DNA of 64,000 nucleotides from Mucilaginibacter jinjuensis (GCF_028596025.1 NZ_CP117167.1:4278001-4342000), one strand, 5' to 3'; shown: positions 17,079-27,833, numbered from the stretch's first letter. Numbers and translations are program-made. The notes: generated by a model from the sequence alone, not told the origin.

Positions 17079-20000
17079 TTGATGATTGCTGTGAGAGATA
17101 AGTTATTGCTATGCATTGCATTGCTATTTACTGTAGTTAGTGTACGGGCGCAAGGTAACCAGTTTCAGTTCTCGCACCTCGATATTAATAATGGCCTTTC
17201 TCATAACCAGGTAAACTGCATTTTAAAAGACAAAATGGGCTTTATGTGGTTCGGCACTGCATCTGGCTTAAATAAATACGATGGTTATAAGTTCAAAGTT
17301 TTCAAACATTCGGTAAGCGATACCACCAGCCTTGATGATGATTTTATTATCAGCATGGCTGAAGGCCCCGACAATAAGCTTTGGGTACAAACACGTAACG
17401 GCTTCAACATTTACGACCCTGCCACAGAAAGATTCAGCCATAATGTTAGAGGGTATTTAAAAACCATAAACATACCTGATTCATACCTTGCATTTTTAAG
17501 AAGCGATAAGCAAGGTAATTATTGGTTTCTGCATGTTAACCAGGGGATATGGCTTTATAACCCTTTATTGCACCAAACCATACACTTTAAGCATACCGCA
17601 AATAGCACATCCATCCATGCCAATTCGGTGGCCGATATGTCGCAGGATTCTAAAGGCAATATCTGGCTGGCTTACGCCGATGGTATGCTCGAGAAACTCG
17701 ATCCGCATAAAAACTACCAGGTTGTTTACCGCTCGCAATTGTTTAGCGCATTGCCGGCTGGGGTTAATAACAGTTACAAAATTTTTATAGATAAACAGGA
17801 TGATATCTGGGCCTTTGTGCCCTCCTATTCATCAGGCGTATATTACTTTAACCCGGTTAAAAATATTTGCAGGCATATTGATAAGGGGGCTGGCAATACG
17901 CATTTGAATACAGATGTGATATCAAACGTAATTCAGCAAGATAAAAATCACATCTGGGTTGCTACCGACCATGGCGGCATAAACATTCTTGATAAAAGGG
18001 ATTTTACCATCACCTACCTCCTTAACCGCGAGGACGATAATAAAACCATCGCCCAAAACACCACGGTAGTTATTTATAAGGACGATACAGATATCATCTG
18101 GATAGGTACCTACAAGCACGGTATCAGCTATTACCACCCAAATATTATTAAGTTTACGCATTACACGCACCACCCCTCCGATCCAACAAGTATCAGCTTT
18201 AGCGACATTAACTGCTTTGCCGAAGACCAGTTACACAACCTTTGGATAGGCACCAACGGCGGCGGATTAATTTACTTCGACCGCAAAAGAGGTACGTTTA
18301 AAACTTACCTGCACGATACCAATAATAAAAACAGCCTCACCAATAATGTAATTGTGTACATGTACCTGGATCACGACCAGAAACTGTGGATTGGTACTTA
18401 TTTTGGTGGAATGGATTGTTTTGACGGCAAAACCTTTACCCATTACAAACACAGCAATAACCCCAACACTATATCGGAAGACCGGGTTTGTGCCATTTAC
18501 GAAGACTCCGGGCATCATATATGGGTTGGCACCCTGGCCGGTGGTTTGAACGAGTTTGACCGGGAAACCGGGAAATTTTATAACAAGATCACCAATAAAC
18601 CAGATGGTATCCACTCCAACTATGTGAGCGCTATTTTAGAAGACAGGCAGAAAAACCTGTGGGTGGTAACCTCTTATGGGGTAGATGTATTGCTTAAGAA
18701 AACTGGCAAGTTTATGCACTATATCCATGATGAGCATAACCCTAACAGCCTGATTAATAATAACACTAATAATATTTTACAGGATAGCCGTGGCTTAATC
18801 TGGATTAGTACCCGCGAAGGCATCAGCATTTTTAACCCGGCCACAGGTAAGTTCACCAATATTTACAAACAGGACGGCCTGCCTGACAACACGGTTATTG
18901 ATATGCACGAAACCGACAGGCATACGGTTTGGGTGAGTACCACAAACGGGCTTTCTAAAATCATGATATCGCAGATAGGCGGTGCGTTAAAGTTTCATTT
19001 TCTCAATTACAATGAAAGCGATGGTTTGCAGGGGCACGAGTTTAATGAAAACTCATCCTACAAAACCAGGGCAGGGGAACTGGTATTTGGTGGCGCCAAC
19101 GGCTTTAACCTGTTTAAGCCTTCGGAAATGTATATGAATACCGATGTGCCGAAAATTTTGTTTACAGATTTCAATGTATTTAACCAGCAGGTTGGTGTTG
19201 GCGAGAAAGTAATGGGTCGGGTGGTTTTACCAAAATCTATCACCGGGTCAGACTCTATCGAGTTAAAATACAATGTCAACGTATTCTCCATCACATTTGC
19301 AGCGCTTAATTACTTTAGCCCCGATAAGGTAAAGTACCAATATATGATGAGTGGCTTCGACAAAAACTGGATCAATGCTGATAACAAGATCCGAACAGCT
19401 ACCTACACCAATCTCGACCCTGGCGAATACACATTTAAAGTACGTGCCACCAATAACGATTACTGGAATAATAAAGTAAAAATATTACATATCAGCGTAT
19501 TGCCCCCTTTCTGGAAAACAACCTGGGCTTATTTATTTTATACGCTTGCTTCTATCGGTCTGTTGTTCTTCATTCGCAAACGTGGTATTGATAAATTGAA
19601 ACTACAGTTTACCATTGAAAAAGAACGTGAAGAAGCCCGCCGCATGCACGAATTGGATTTAATGAAGATCAAATTCTTTACCAATGTAAGCCACGAGTTC
19701 CGTACGCCGTTATCACTCATTATGGCCCCGGTTGATAAGCTGATGAAACAAGCCAAAGATGCCGATCTGCAACGCCAGTTAGAACTCATTAACCGCAATG
19801 CTAAACGCCTGCTGCACATGGTAAACCAGTTGCTCGATTTCCGCAAAATGGAATATCAGGAATTGCAGCTGCATACCAAAACGGGCAATATCATCCGGTA
19901 TATTAAAGACCTGTGCGATTCGTTTAATGACATTGCATATCAAAAAAGCATCGTTTTTATATTTGATAGCGAGGTTGATCAATTTTACACCCCATTCGAT

Positions 20001-21239
20001 CATGATAAAGTTGAGCGCATTATATTCAATCTGCTTTCAAACGCCTACAAGTTTACACAGACAGGCGGCCAGGTTAGTGTATTGCTTAATTTGATACCCG
20101 ATGAAGAAGAAACTGATTCATTTACACTCGAAATTAAAGTGATGGATACCGGTATTGGTATCCCGGCCGAAAAACAGCACCGCATTTTCGAACCTTTCTT
20201 TCAGAATGACATACCAGGTTCTATGCTTAACCAGGGCAGCGGCATTGGCTTATCAATCAGCAAAGAATTTGTGAAGCTACATAATGGTGAAATTTCTGTG
20301 GAGAGCGAGCCTGGACAAGGCAGTTGCTTTACCGTAAGCCTGAAATTGGTACAGGCTGATGATTCTTTATTAGTTGACCTGCCCCTGGAAATTGTACACG
20401 AGGATATAGAACTTATAGAACCATATCATTTTATCCCAGAACAACCCGAAAGCAAGAAAGAACGTAAAGACACCAAAAAACTCACCGTATTATTGGTAGA
20501 AGATAATGAAGATTTCAGGTTTTATTTAAAGGATAACCTGAAAGATTCTTTCAACATCATCGAAGCAGAAAACGGTAAGAAAGGTTGGCAGAAAGCCCTC
20601 GCCCAGCACCCAAACCTGATTGTGAGCGACATCAGTATGCCCGAAATGAATGGCAGTGATTTATGCATCAAGATCAAGAATGATCCACGTACCACGCACA
20701 TCCCGGTGATTCTGCTTACCGCACTTACCGGCGAAGAACAACAATTGAAAGGCCTGGAAACCGGTGCTACGGATTACATGACCAAGCCGTTCAATTTCGA
20801 GATCCTGCAATCCAAGATCCGCAACATCCTGTATCAGCAGGAAACCATGCGCAAAACCTATCAGAAACAGGTAGAAGCCAACCCAACCGAAATGCAGGTT
20901 GAATCGCCGGACGAATTGTTTATTAAAAAAGTACTGGTACTGATCGATAACAATATATCGAACCCTAATTTCTCGGTAGAAGAACTCAGCTCGGAAATGT
21001 ATGTGAGCCGGTATACTCTTTACAAAAAGATCCTGACCCTAACCGGCAAAACACCTAACGAACTGGTACGCTCTATGCGGATGAAACGAGCCGTGCAATT
21101 GCTGGAAAGCGGACACTTAACCATCTCACAAATTTGCCACAAAGTAGGCTTCAAGAGCCAAAAGTATTTTGTAAAATTATTTAAGGCCGAGTTTAACACC
21201 ATTCCATCCAAATACCTCGAAAGCGTTGAACAGGAGTAA
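17079..21239 (+). CDS. Hybrid two-component system regulator (HTCS) of a polysaccharide locus
   Basis: A 1386-residue one-protein signalling chain. Signal peptide 1-24. Periplasmic two-component propeller repeats (about 30-690; recurring LWIGT, NxIxxI and GGLxxFD motifs), a Y_Y_Y domain (about 740-800) and a transmembrane helix (about 814-833). Histidine kinase: His872 in FTNVSHEFRTPLSL, and an ATPase domain with DTGIGIP and GSGIGLSI. Receiver with Asp1184 in VSDISMPEMNG. C-terminal AraC-type helix-turn-helix (about 1290-1386). HTCS proteins sense glycan fragments in the periplasm and switch on the adjacent SusCD genes. Those genes follow directly here, after a 410-base control region. Confidence 0.95.
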   Translation: MMIAVRDKLLLCIALLFTVVSVRAQGNQFQFSHLDINNGLSHNQVNCILKDKMGFMWFGTASGLNKYDGYKFKVFKHSVSDTTSLDDDFIISMAEGPDNKLWVQTRNGFNIYDPATERFSHNVRGYLKTINIPDSYLAFLRSDKQGNYWFLHVNQGIWLYNPLLHQTIHFKHTANSTSIHANSVADMSQDSKGNIWLAYADGMLEKLDPHKNYQVVYRSQLFSALPAGVNNSYKIFIDKQDDIWAFVPSYSSGVYYFNPVKNICRHIDKGAGNTHLNTDVISNVIQQDKNHIWVATDHGGINILDKRDFTITYLLNREDDNKTIAQNTTVVIYKDDTDIIWIGTYKHGISYYHPNIIKFTHYTHHPSDPTSISFSDINCFAEDQLHNLWIGTNGGGLIYFDRKRGTFKTYLHDTNNKNSLTNNVIVYMYLDHDQKLWIGTYFGGMDCFDGKTFTHYKHSNNPNTISEDRVCAIYEDSGHHIWVGTLAGGLNEFDRETGKFYNKITNKPDGIHSNYVSAILEDRQKNLWVVTSYGVDVLLKKTGKFMHYIHDEHNPNSLINNNTNNILQDSRGLIWISTREGISIFNPATGKFTNIYKQDGLPDNTVIDMHETDRHTVWVSTTNGLSKIMISQIGGALKFHFLNYNESDGLQGHEFNENSSYKTRAGELVFGGANGFNLFKPSEMYMNTDVPKILFTDFNVFNQQVGVGEKVMGRVVLPKSITGSDSIELKYNVNVFSITFAALNYFSPDKVKYQYMMSGFDKNWINADNKIRTATYTNLDPGEYTFKVRATNNDYWNNKVKILHISVLPPFWKTTWAYLFYTLASIGLLFFIRKRGIDKLKLQFTIEKEREEARRMHELDLMKIKFFTNVSHEFRTPLSLIMAPVDKLMKQAKDADLQRQLELINRNAKRLLHMVNQLLDFRKMEYQELQLHTKTGNIIRYIKDLCDSFNDIAYQKSIVFIFDSEVDQFYTPFDHDKVERIIFNLLSNAYKFTQTGGQVSVLLNLIPDEEETDSFTLEIKVMDTGIGIPAEKQHRIFEPFFQNDIPGSMLNQGSGIGLSISKEFVKLHNGEISVESEPGQGSCFTVSLKLVQADDSLLVDLPLEIVHEDIELIEPYHFIPEQPESKKERKDTKKLTVLLVEDNEDFRFYLKDNLKDSFNIIEAENGKKGWQKALAQHPNLIVSDISMPEMNGSDLCIKIKNDPRTTHIPVILLTALTGEEQQLKGLETGATDYMTKPFNFEILQSKIRNILYQQETMRKTYQKQVEANPTEMQVESPDELFIKKVLVLIDNNISNPNFSVEELSSEMYVSRYTLYKKILTLTGKTPNELVRSMRMKRAVQLLESGHLTISQICHKVGFKSQKYFVKLFKAEFNTIPSKYLESVEQE

Positions 21240-21649
21240 GCTTTAAAAGCGCGATTTTCGGGCCTCAAATGTCATCATATTTTAACATGGGCAATGTTTA
21301 AATATGCTTAGGTATTGTTTAAATAATACCAAAAGGGTACACATTTGTGTCTATCCAACACCTTATTATTAGTTTAATAAATTGAAAATCAATATATTAA
21401 ACAAAGTTGACATTTGTACCCCTATTTTTACACAACCTAAAATTGTATAACCCATAGTTTTAGTGATGAATTACGAACCGTTTATCCTCTTGTAAACTTA
21501 TTCTTATTTAAAACCGTCGTTAATGGCAACCGTCAGCCCTTTTGTGGAATCGATTGCATATATCACGTTTATGACAAGAAATGGGTCTTCAACCGGAAGA
21601 GAAATAGCTCGTAAGCCAATTAAAAATCAATTATCAACTAAGTTAAATT
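21240..21649 (+). promoter_or_regulatory. Control region of the SusC/D operon with palindromic sites
   Basis: A 410-base non-coding stretch. It contains GGTATT-N8-AATACC (21311-21330), which is palindromic at 18 of 20 positions. It also has two ACATTTGT-containing elements, GGGTACACATTTGTG (21335-21349) and GACATTTGTACCCC (21409-21422), whose GGGTAC/GTACCC ends face each other. These are the best candidates for binding of the AraC-type domain of the upstream HTCS protein. I do not see a clean TAnnTTTG box. Confidence 0.5.
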
Positions 21650-24600
21650 ATGGGAAAATTTTTACGAATAGCATTGCTGTTTGTTTTCTGCATGTACCTA
21701 TGCTCCTCAGTCAGGGCACAAGGCAATGCCACCACAATCAGAGGAACCGTGTACGACGACAAGGGCATTGCCCTACCGGGCGTAACCGTTACTATTAAGA
21801 ACAGTAAAGGCAACGGTATTACAGGGGTAGACGGTAGGTACAGTATCAATGTACCCGCAACGGCCCAAACACTTATTTATACATTTATTGGTATGCAACG
21901 CCAGGAAGTGGCCATCAACGGGCGTACCACCATAGATGTAACTTTAAAAACAACCTCCACTACCCTATCAGATGTGGTTGTAGTAGGTATCGGCTACGGT
22001 ACCCAGAGAAGGCAGGATATTAACGGTGCCATTTCATCGGTATCAGCCGCGCAAATTGCCGACATTCCGCAACCCAGCGTTGACCAGATGCTGCAAGGTA
22101 AAGCTGCGGGTATCACCGTAACTCAAAACTCAGGCGCACCGGGTAGCTCAACCTCAATTCACGTTCGTGGTATTACATCATTTGGCGCAAGTGAGCCTTT
22201 GTATGTAATTGACGGGGTTGAGATACAGGGTAACGCCGGTACACAAGCCTTAAACTCGCCGGGTAGCAGTAACCAGGAAGTAAGCGTGAGCCCATTGGCT
22301 ATGCTTAACCCTACAGACATTGCATCAATCGACATTTTGAAAGATGCTTCTGCTACCGCAATTTACGGTAGCCGTGGTGCCAACGGTGTAATTATCATCA
22401 CCACCAAAAGAGGAAAAGCAGGCCAGGCACATATCACTTATGATGGTTATGCTGGCTGGCAGCAACAAGGTAAGTTTTTAGATATGATGAACTTACAGCA
22501 ATACGCCACTTTAGAAAATCAGTTAGCAGTTGCTTATCGGATAACCCCGCGGTCTGAATTTGCTGACCCTAGCATTTTAGGCCCGGGTACCGATTGGCAG
22601 AAACAGATTTTCAGCACAGCTTTTATGCAGAACCACAATATCTCTGTATCAGGCGGTACTGATAAATCAGACTATTATGTATCTGGCGGTTATTTAGACC
22701 AGGATGGTACCATTTTAGGTTTTAACTTTAAGCGTTACTCATTCCGTGGCGTAGTAAATTCACAAGCTAAAAGCTGGTTAAAAATCGGTTCAACCTTTGG
22801 GGCAAGCCGCAGCGAGCAACACATGTCGTTAGGTGATAACAGCGGTATTATTTATAATGCCTTGTTAGCTGCTCCAGATCAGGCGGTGTACAATGCTGAC
22901 GGAAGCTTTGCAGGCCCTTACGTAACACCCGAAGGTACCCGCGAAGGTGGTTTAAACCCAATTCAGCAGGCATCAGCTGTTAGCAATACCTTAACCCGCA
23001 GTAATGTAACCGGTAATATGTATGCCGAAATCAAATTCTTTAAAGATCTGACCTTAAGATCTGAAATTGACGGCGATTTTAACTGGAGCAACGCACAAAC
23101 GTTTAATCCTACTTATAGCTACGGGGCTACAGGTACACCAACACAGTACCTGATCAGCAACCCAACGGCTACGTTAAACCGTTTAATTGGCAACAGTACT
23201 TACTGGAGCTGGAAAGAATATTTTAATTACAACCACACCTGGGGACGCCACTCGTTATCAGCATTAGCAGGCCGCGAGGTTTGGGAATCTCAGTATGATA
23301 ACGTTCCGCTTTCGGGCTCAAATTTCATTGCCGGTAATAACGTGCAAAGTATTGCACTGGCCAACTCGGTAGCATCAAGCATCCCCGAAAATAAGAACAG
23401 CCAGGTAATGGAGTCGTATTTGGCACGTGTTATCTACACCTTCAACAACAAGTACAGTGTTACGGCAAACATCCGTAGCGATAAAACTTCAAACTTTGCC
23501 GAAGGACACCAAACCGGTTACTTCCCGGGTGTTGCTGCATCATGGAGATTGTCTGACGAGTCATTTATGTCGGGCATTAAAGATGTTGTCAACAACATTA
23601 AAATTCGTGGAGGCTATGGTACAACAGGTAACTCAAACGTACCCACTTATGTATACGGTGCTGGCCTTAAAGCTGTACCAACCGCATTTGGTACAGGTTA
23701 CATCGTAGCTAACGTAGCCAATCCCAACCTAAAATGGGAAACAGCGATCCAGAAAGACATCGGTGTTGATTTCACCTTATTTAACCGTATTGATGGTAGC
23801 TTCGATTACTACGATAAAACATCAAAAAACTTTCTGTTCCAAAAGCCATTACCTAACTTTTTGTTAGGCGGCCCTAACGAGTATGGTGATAACCCGGCTG
23901 GTATTGCCGCACCGTATATCAACGCCGGCGAAATTGGCAACAAAGGTATCGAGGTAACTTTAAATAGCAGAAATATCTCGACTAAAAACTTTAAATGGAA
24001 TACTACTTTAACCTTTAGCCATTATGTGAATAAAGTATTATCATTGAATGGTGCTCCGGCCATTAACCAGTCAATTACCACTGCTTATGTTACTTTACCG
24101 GTTACCAGCACCATTGTTGGCGCACCAATCGGCGAGTTTTATGGTTACAAAGTACAGGGTGTTGTAAAAACCCAGGCGCAATTACAATACCTGGCTACCC
24201 ACCCGCAAAACGTGGCGGGTTTTAACCAGGTGGTTACTAACGATCCAAGCAATCAGCAATCTATCTGGCTGGGCGACTTACAGTATGAGGATACCAACCA
24301 TGATGGTAAAGTTGATGCCAATGACCGTGTACCATTGGGCAACCCCAACCCTACTTTTACCTATGGTTTCACCAACACATTTAACTACAAAGATTTCGAT
24401 CTGTCTATCTTCTTCTACGGATCATACGGTGGTAAAATCCTGAACGTGTTAGAATATCAAACTTCTGGTTTAGCCAGTATGTATCAGAACCAATTGGCTT
24501 CGGCTATTAACTACTGGTCGCCAACTAACCCTAATTCAAATATCCCTGCCCCACGTTCTGGTATCACCAACCCTAACCTGGTAATGTCTGACCGCTTTTT

Positions 24601-24853
24601 GGAGAGTGCTTCATTCCTGCGCTTGCAAAACGTACGCTTAGGCTATAACCTACCGGCCAGATGGGCAACCAAAATTGACGTAACCAACTTAAAGGTGTAT
24701 GTGAGCGGCCAAAACCTGTTTGTAATTACCAAGTATCCAGGCCTCGACCCTGAAGTAGGTTCATTTAACCAGAACCCTACTTTAATGAACCTTGACCTGG
24801 GCAGATATCCGGCTCCGCGTGTTTGGACAGTTGGGGTTAATGTACAGTTTTAA
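21650..24853 (+). CDS. SusC-type TonB-dependent outer membrane glycan transporter
   Basis: A 1067-residue outer-membrane barrel importing oligosaccharides with energy from TonB. Signal peptide 1-23 (VRAQ). A carboxypeptidase-regulatory-like N-terminal extension (about 28-110) is typical of SusC. TonB box-like VVVVGIGYGTQ (about 110) and plug domain (about 118-225; GKAAGITVTQNSGAPG, PLYVIDGVE, SATAIYGSRGANGVIIITTK) precede the barrel, which ends in NVQF with a terminal Phe. SusD follows after 18 bases, so the two form the usual lid-and-barrel transporter. The glycan is not identifiable. Confidence 0.96.
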   Translation: MGKFLRIALLFVFCMYLCSSVRAQGNATTIRGTVYDDKGIALPGVTVTIKNSKGNGITGVDGRYSINVPATAQTLIYTFIGMQRQEVAINGRTTIDVTLKTTSTTLSDVVVVGIGYGTQRRQDINGAISSVSAAQIADIPQPSVDQMLQGKAAGITVTQNSGAPGSSTSIHVRGITSFGASEPLYVIDGVEIQGNAGTQALNSPGSSNQEVSVSPLAMLNPTDIASIDILKDASATAIYGSRGANGVIIITTKRGKAGQAHITYDGYAGWQQQGKFLDMMNLQQYATLENQLAVAYRITPRSEFADPSILGPGTDWQKQIFSTAFMQNHNISVSGGTDKSDYYVSGGYLDQDGTILGFNFKRYSFRGVVNSQAKSWLKIGSTFGASRSEQHMSLGDNSGIIYNALLAAPDQAVYNADGSFAGPYVTPEGTREGGLNPIQQASAVSNTLTRSNVTGNMYAEIKFFKDLTLRSEIDGDFNWSNAQTFNPTYSYGATGTPTQYLISNPTATLNRLIGNSTYWSWKEYFNYNHTWGRHSLSALAGREVWESQYDNVPLSGSNFIAGNNVQSIALANSVASSIPENKNSQVMESYLARVIYTFNNKYSVTANIRSDKTSNFAEGHQTGYFPGVAASWRLSDESFMSGIKDVVNNIKIRGGYGTTGNSNVPTYVYGAGLKAVPTAFGTGYIVANVANPNLKWETAIQKDIGVDFTLFNRIDGSFDYYDKTSKNFLFQKPLPNFLLGGPNEYGDNPAGIAAPYINAGEIGNKGIEVTLNSRNISTKNFKWNTTLTFSHYVNKVLSLNGAPAINQSITTAYVTLPVTSTIVGAPIGEFYGYKVQGVVKTQAQLQYLATHPQNVAGFNQVVTNDPSNQQSIWLGDLQYEDTNHDGKVDANDRVPLGNPNPTFTYGFTNTFNYKDFDLSIFFYGSYGGKILNVLEYQTSGLASMYQNQLASAINYWSPTNPNSNIPAPRSGITNPNLVMSDRFLESASFLRLQNVRLGYNLPARWATKIDVTNLKVYVSGQNLFVITKYPGLDPEVGSFNQNPTLMNLDLGRYPAPRVWTVGVNVQF

Positions 24854-24871
24854 CATTTAAGAGATTTTGAA

Positions 24872-26494
24872 ATGAAAAAGCATTTAAAATATATATTAAG
24901 CGCAGCCGCAGTAGTTATAACAGCTACGGGTTGTAAGAAAGAGTTTTTTAACCGCCCACCCGAATCGGCCACAACGGTTGGTAACTATTACCAGACCGAG
25001 GCTCAGGTAAATGCCAGCACCAATGGCCTATATGGTTCGCCATGGTTTGGCTGGAACAATAAATCGGGCTGGGCTATCACCGAGATGGCAAGCGGTAACG
25101 GCCGTTCATGGTCGTCTGATGTAAGTGCGTTTGGCAACTTCTCCGTTCCAAACACCAATTCAGAGATTCTGGCAGCCTGGGATTCTCCTTATACGGTTAT
25201 TGCACAATGTAACGGTATCATTAACAACTTACCTACTACAGTGCCTGCATCTGTTTCGAGAGCAGCAGTAAATAACGCTTTAGGCGAGGCGCACTTAATG
25301 CGTGCCACAGCTTACTTCTATCTCGTACGTGTTTTCGGTGCGGTTCCGTTGATTGAGAACCCTTTGGATGCTGTAGACAATTTCCAAACCATCCCGTTAA
25401 ACCCTGTAACTGATGTATATAAGTTTATGATCCGTGATTTGCAGTTTGCAGAGGCTAATTGCTATGCAGGTGTTGCTACAACAGGGCACGGTTCAAGTGG
25501 TTCTGCATCGGCTATGATGGCTAAGGTTTACCTGTACATGCAGGATTATGCCAATGCACAAAAAGAAGCCGAAAAAGTAATTAACAGCGGTGAATTTACC
25601 CTGTTACCAAAGTTTAACGATTTGTTCTTAACTGCAAATAACAATAACAAAGAGTCTATCCTGGCGATGCAATGGATATATAACGGCGGTTACGATTATG
25701 GTAACTCTATCCAGGCATCATGGGCGTTTAGCAGCACTATTACAGGTACCGGTGATGGTTATGGTACTATGGGCCCAACATTTGATTTACAGGATGCATT
25801 TAAAGCCGAAGGCGGCGACAGCACCCGCAGGCATGCTACTTATATGTTACCGGGAAGCTACTATGCCGAAATTAACCAGGCGCAAGGTGGTTATACTTTA
25901 CCATTAAGCGCAAGCTCACAAGGTACACATGCCGAGCCTAAAAAGTATGTAGTAGGTACACCTGCAGATAATGCCAATAAAGGCAACGCACAGGCTACCG
26001 CCAATAACACTTACATTATGCGCTATGCTGATGTTTTATTAATTGAGGCTGAAGCTATTTTAGGCCAATCTGCTAATCCGGGTGTAGGTCATGGTATTTC
26101 AATGACTGCATCAACCAGCGATGCTAATGCATTAAAATACTTTAACATGGTTAGGGTGCGTGCCGGTGTACCTGCGGTTACATCGTTCACCTATAGCGAC
26201 CTGCTAAGAGAAAGACGTTTGGAGTTTGCTTTAGAACAGGATTACTGGTTTGATTTATGCCGTATTGATGGCTTTAACGTTACCTCACATCCTATTGCTA
26301 TCGGTATTATCAGTAAGCAAGACAGGGGCGACGCAAGTGGAGGTACTGCAGCAGCTAATTACCTCGATTATGTACGTTATGGCGATGGTTATTATACACC
26401 TACTGATGCCAACTTCCTTTTCCCTATACCAGTAACCGAAACTGCGGCCGATCCTTACCTGTTGAAAGCCCCGGTTCCATACACATTTAAATAA
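24872..26494 (+). CDS. SusD/RagB-family glycan-binding lipoprotein
   Basis: A 540-residue surface lipoprotein that caps the SusC barrel and captures glycan. Lipobox ending TATGC gives lipidated Cys21, followed by KKEFF. Helical TPR-like core with the family signatures ALGEAHLMRATAYFYLVRVFGAVPL, SAMMAKVYLYMQDYANA and RYADVLLIEAEAIL, then LLRERRLEFALEQDYWFDLCR near the C-terminus. The gene sits between SusC (18-base gap) and the IPT lipoprotein (17-base gap), clearly one operon. Confidence 0.96.
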   Translation: MKKHLKYILSAAAVVITATGCKKEFFNRPPESATTVGNYYQTEAQVNASTNGLYGSPWFGWNNKSGWAITEMASGNGRSWSSDVSAFGNFSVPNTNSEILAAWDSPYTVIAQCNGIINNLPTTVPASVSRAAVNNALGEAHLMRATAYFYLVRVFGAVPLIENPLDAVDNFQTIPLNPVTDVYKFMIRDLQFAEANCYAGVATTGHGSSGSASAMMAKVYLYMQDYANAQKEAEKVINSGEFTLLPKFNDLFLTANNNNKESILAMQWIYNGGYDYGNSIQASWAFSSTITGTGDGYGTMGPTFDLQDAFKAEGGDSTRRHATYMLPGSYYAEINQAQGGYTLPLSASSQGTHAEPKKYVVGTPADNANKGNAQATANNTYIMRYADVLLIEAEAILGQSANPGVGHGISMTASTSDANALKYFNMVRVRAGVPAVTSFTYSDLLRERRLEFALEQDYWFDLCRIDGFNVTSHPIAIGIISKQDRGDASGGTAAANYLDYVRYGDGYYTPTDANFLFPIPVTETAADPYLLKAPVPYTFK

Positions 26495-26511
26495 GTGATA
26501 AAGAAATTGAT

Positions 26512-27771
26512 ATGAAAACGATCTTAAACATAAAATATCACCTTGTACTGGCAGGCTTGCTGATACTGGGTTTAGCATCCTGTAAAAAGGACGATAATGG
26601 CGGCGTTGGTGGCACCACTGGCGGCAAAGGTGCGCCTACCATTACCAGTGTGCGCACGGTAAATAAAACGCTTAATGATACGGTTACAGCTACCTATACC
26701 ACTTACGATTCGAAAGGTAACGCTACCACAACCACATCATCAAACCCAACAACCCAAATAGTAGCGTTTGATTCAACCACCACAACTGGTAAACTGGGGA
26801 ACTATTATGCGGTTATGGGTAGCAATTTGGGTAGCACCACTACTATTCAGTTAAATGGTGTATCTATCTATTTTAACCGTGCGCTTAATTCAGATAATAC
26901 GGTAATATTTAATATCCCATCTACTGTGCCTTACGTGCAGCCACAACCCAATACATTAGTTATAACTACGCTTTACGGCAGTGTTACCTATAAATTTACA
27001 GTATTGCCACCGGCACCAACTGTAGTTTCGGTATCAGACTATAACTTCGTTGAAGGCCGACAGCTTACGCTAACAGGTTCGGGGCTTAGTTCGGTAACGG
27101 CAGTTGCGCTTAAAGGGACCACAGTATCAGCAACTATTGTGTCTAAATCAGACAAACAACTGGTTATTAAAATGCCTGCAACCACAGCATCAAGAGCAAC
27201 CTTATTGTTTAGCTATACTTCAGGCAGCAACACATTGCAGGCAGCTACCACACAGGAGTTTGTTGACATTGATAACAACTACGCAGTTTTCGCTAAAGAC
27301 GCTTTCCAAAATTCATGGGCTGATAATTCATGGTCGGGGCCATCTGGTGTGGTAACCGGGCCTTCTGTATCTGGTACTAAATCTTTGAAGGCCACCTATC
27401 CGGCTGGGGGCTGGCAAATTGAAGGCTGGGCCAACTGGTACCCAAGCTTCCCTTATGATGCTGCTTACAAATTCTTAACTTTCTGGGTTAAGGGTGGTAC
27501 GGTTGATCACGTATTAAATATCCAAGGAGATAAAATGGCAAATGGCTACGGGCAAAACCAAACCAGCACACCGGTAAAAGTACCGGCCAATGTGTGGACT
27601 TACGTTAAAATTCCGCTTGATCCGCCTTCGGCAACTGTGGCAGACAATGCAACAACGCTTAACTTCTGGAAAACCGGAACCCCTGCCCAACAGCTTGGTT
27701 TCTTCCTGAAAGGCCAGACCGGCGATGTTAATGAAACCATGTACTTCGACGAAGTATTGTTCGTAAAATAA
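26512..27771 (+). CDS. Surface glycan-binding lipoprotein with IPT/TIG domains
   Basis: A 419-residue lipoprotein (lipobox LASC, Cys24). A Gly-rich linker leads into two IPT/TIG-like Ig domains (about 45-165 and 168-260; YYAVMGSNLGSTTTIQLNG and GRQLTLTGSGLSSVTAVALKG). The C-terminal region (about 265-419) has a jelly-roll, carbohydrate-binding look (WYPSFPYDAAYKFLTFWVKGG, FYLKGQ-like segment, YFDEVLF). It occupies the SGBP position after susD and probably helps recruit the polysaccharide at the surface. A terminator follows, so the operon ends here without an enzyme gene. Confidence 0.85.
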   Translation: MKTILNIKYHLVLAGLLILGLASCKKDDNGGVGGTTGGKGAPTITSVRTVNKTLNDTVTATYTTYDSKGNATTTTSSNPTTQIVAFDSTTTTGKLGNYYAVMGSNLGSTTTIQLNGVSIYFNRALNSDNTVIFNIPSTVPYVQPQPNTLVITTLYGSVTYKFTVLPPAPTVVSVSDYNFVEGRQLTLTGSGLSSVTAVALKGTTVSATIVSKSDKQLVIKMPATTASRATLLFSYTSGSNTLQAATTQEFVDIDNNYAVFAKDAFQNSWADNSWSGPSGVVTGPSVSGTKSLKATYPAGGWQIEGWANWYPSFPYDAAYKFLTFWVKGGTVDHVLNIQGDKMANGYGQNQTSTPVKVPANVWTYVKIPLDPPSATVADNATTLNFWKTGTPAQQLGFFLKGQTGDVNETMYFDEVLFVK

Positions 27772-27833
27772 TAAGGTAGCGAAATTTCAATACCCCATTA
27801 TATGAGATAACAGTTGATTAATTTTAGGTTTAT

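Noticed and set aside
21523-21798. 91-codon frame overlapping the start of susC
   Set aside because: It runs through the susC signal peptide in another frame and has no recognisable domain; the upstream part is the control region.
21650-27771. Assigning a specific polysaccharide to the SusC/D locus
   Set aside because: Without an enzyme in the locus and with no substrate-specific residues readable, any named glycan would be a guess.
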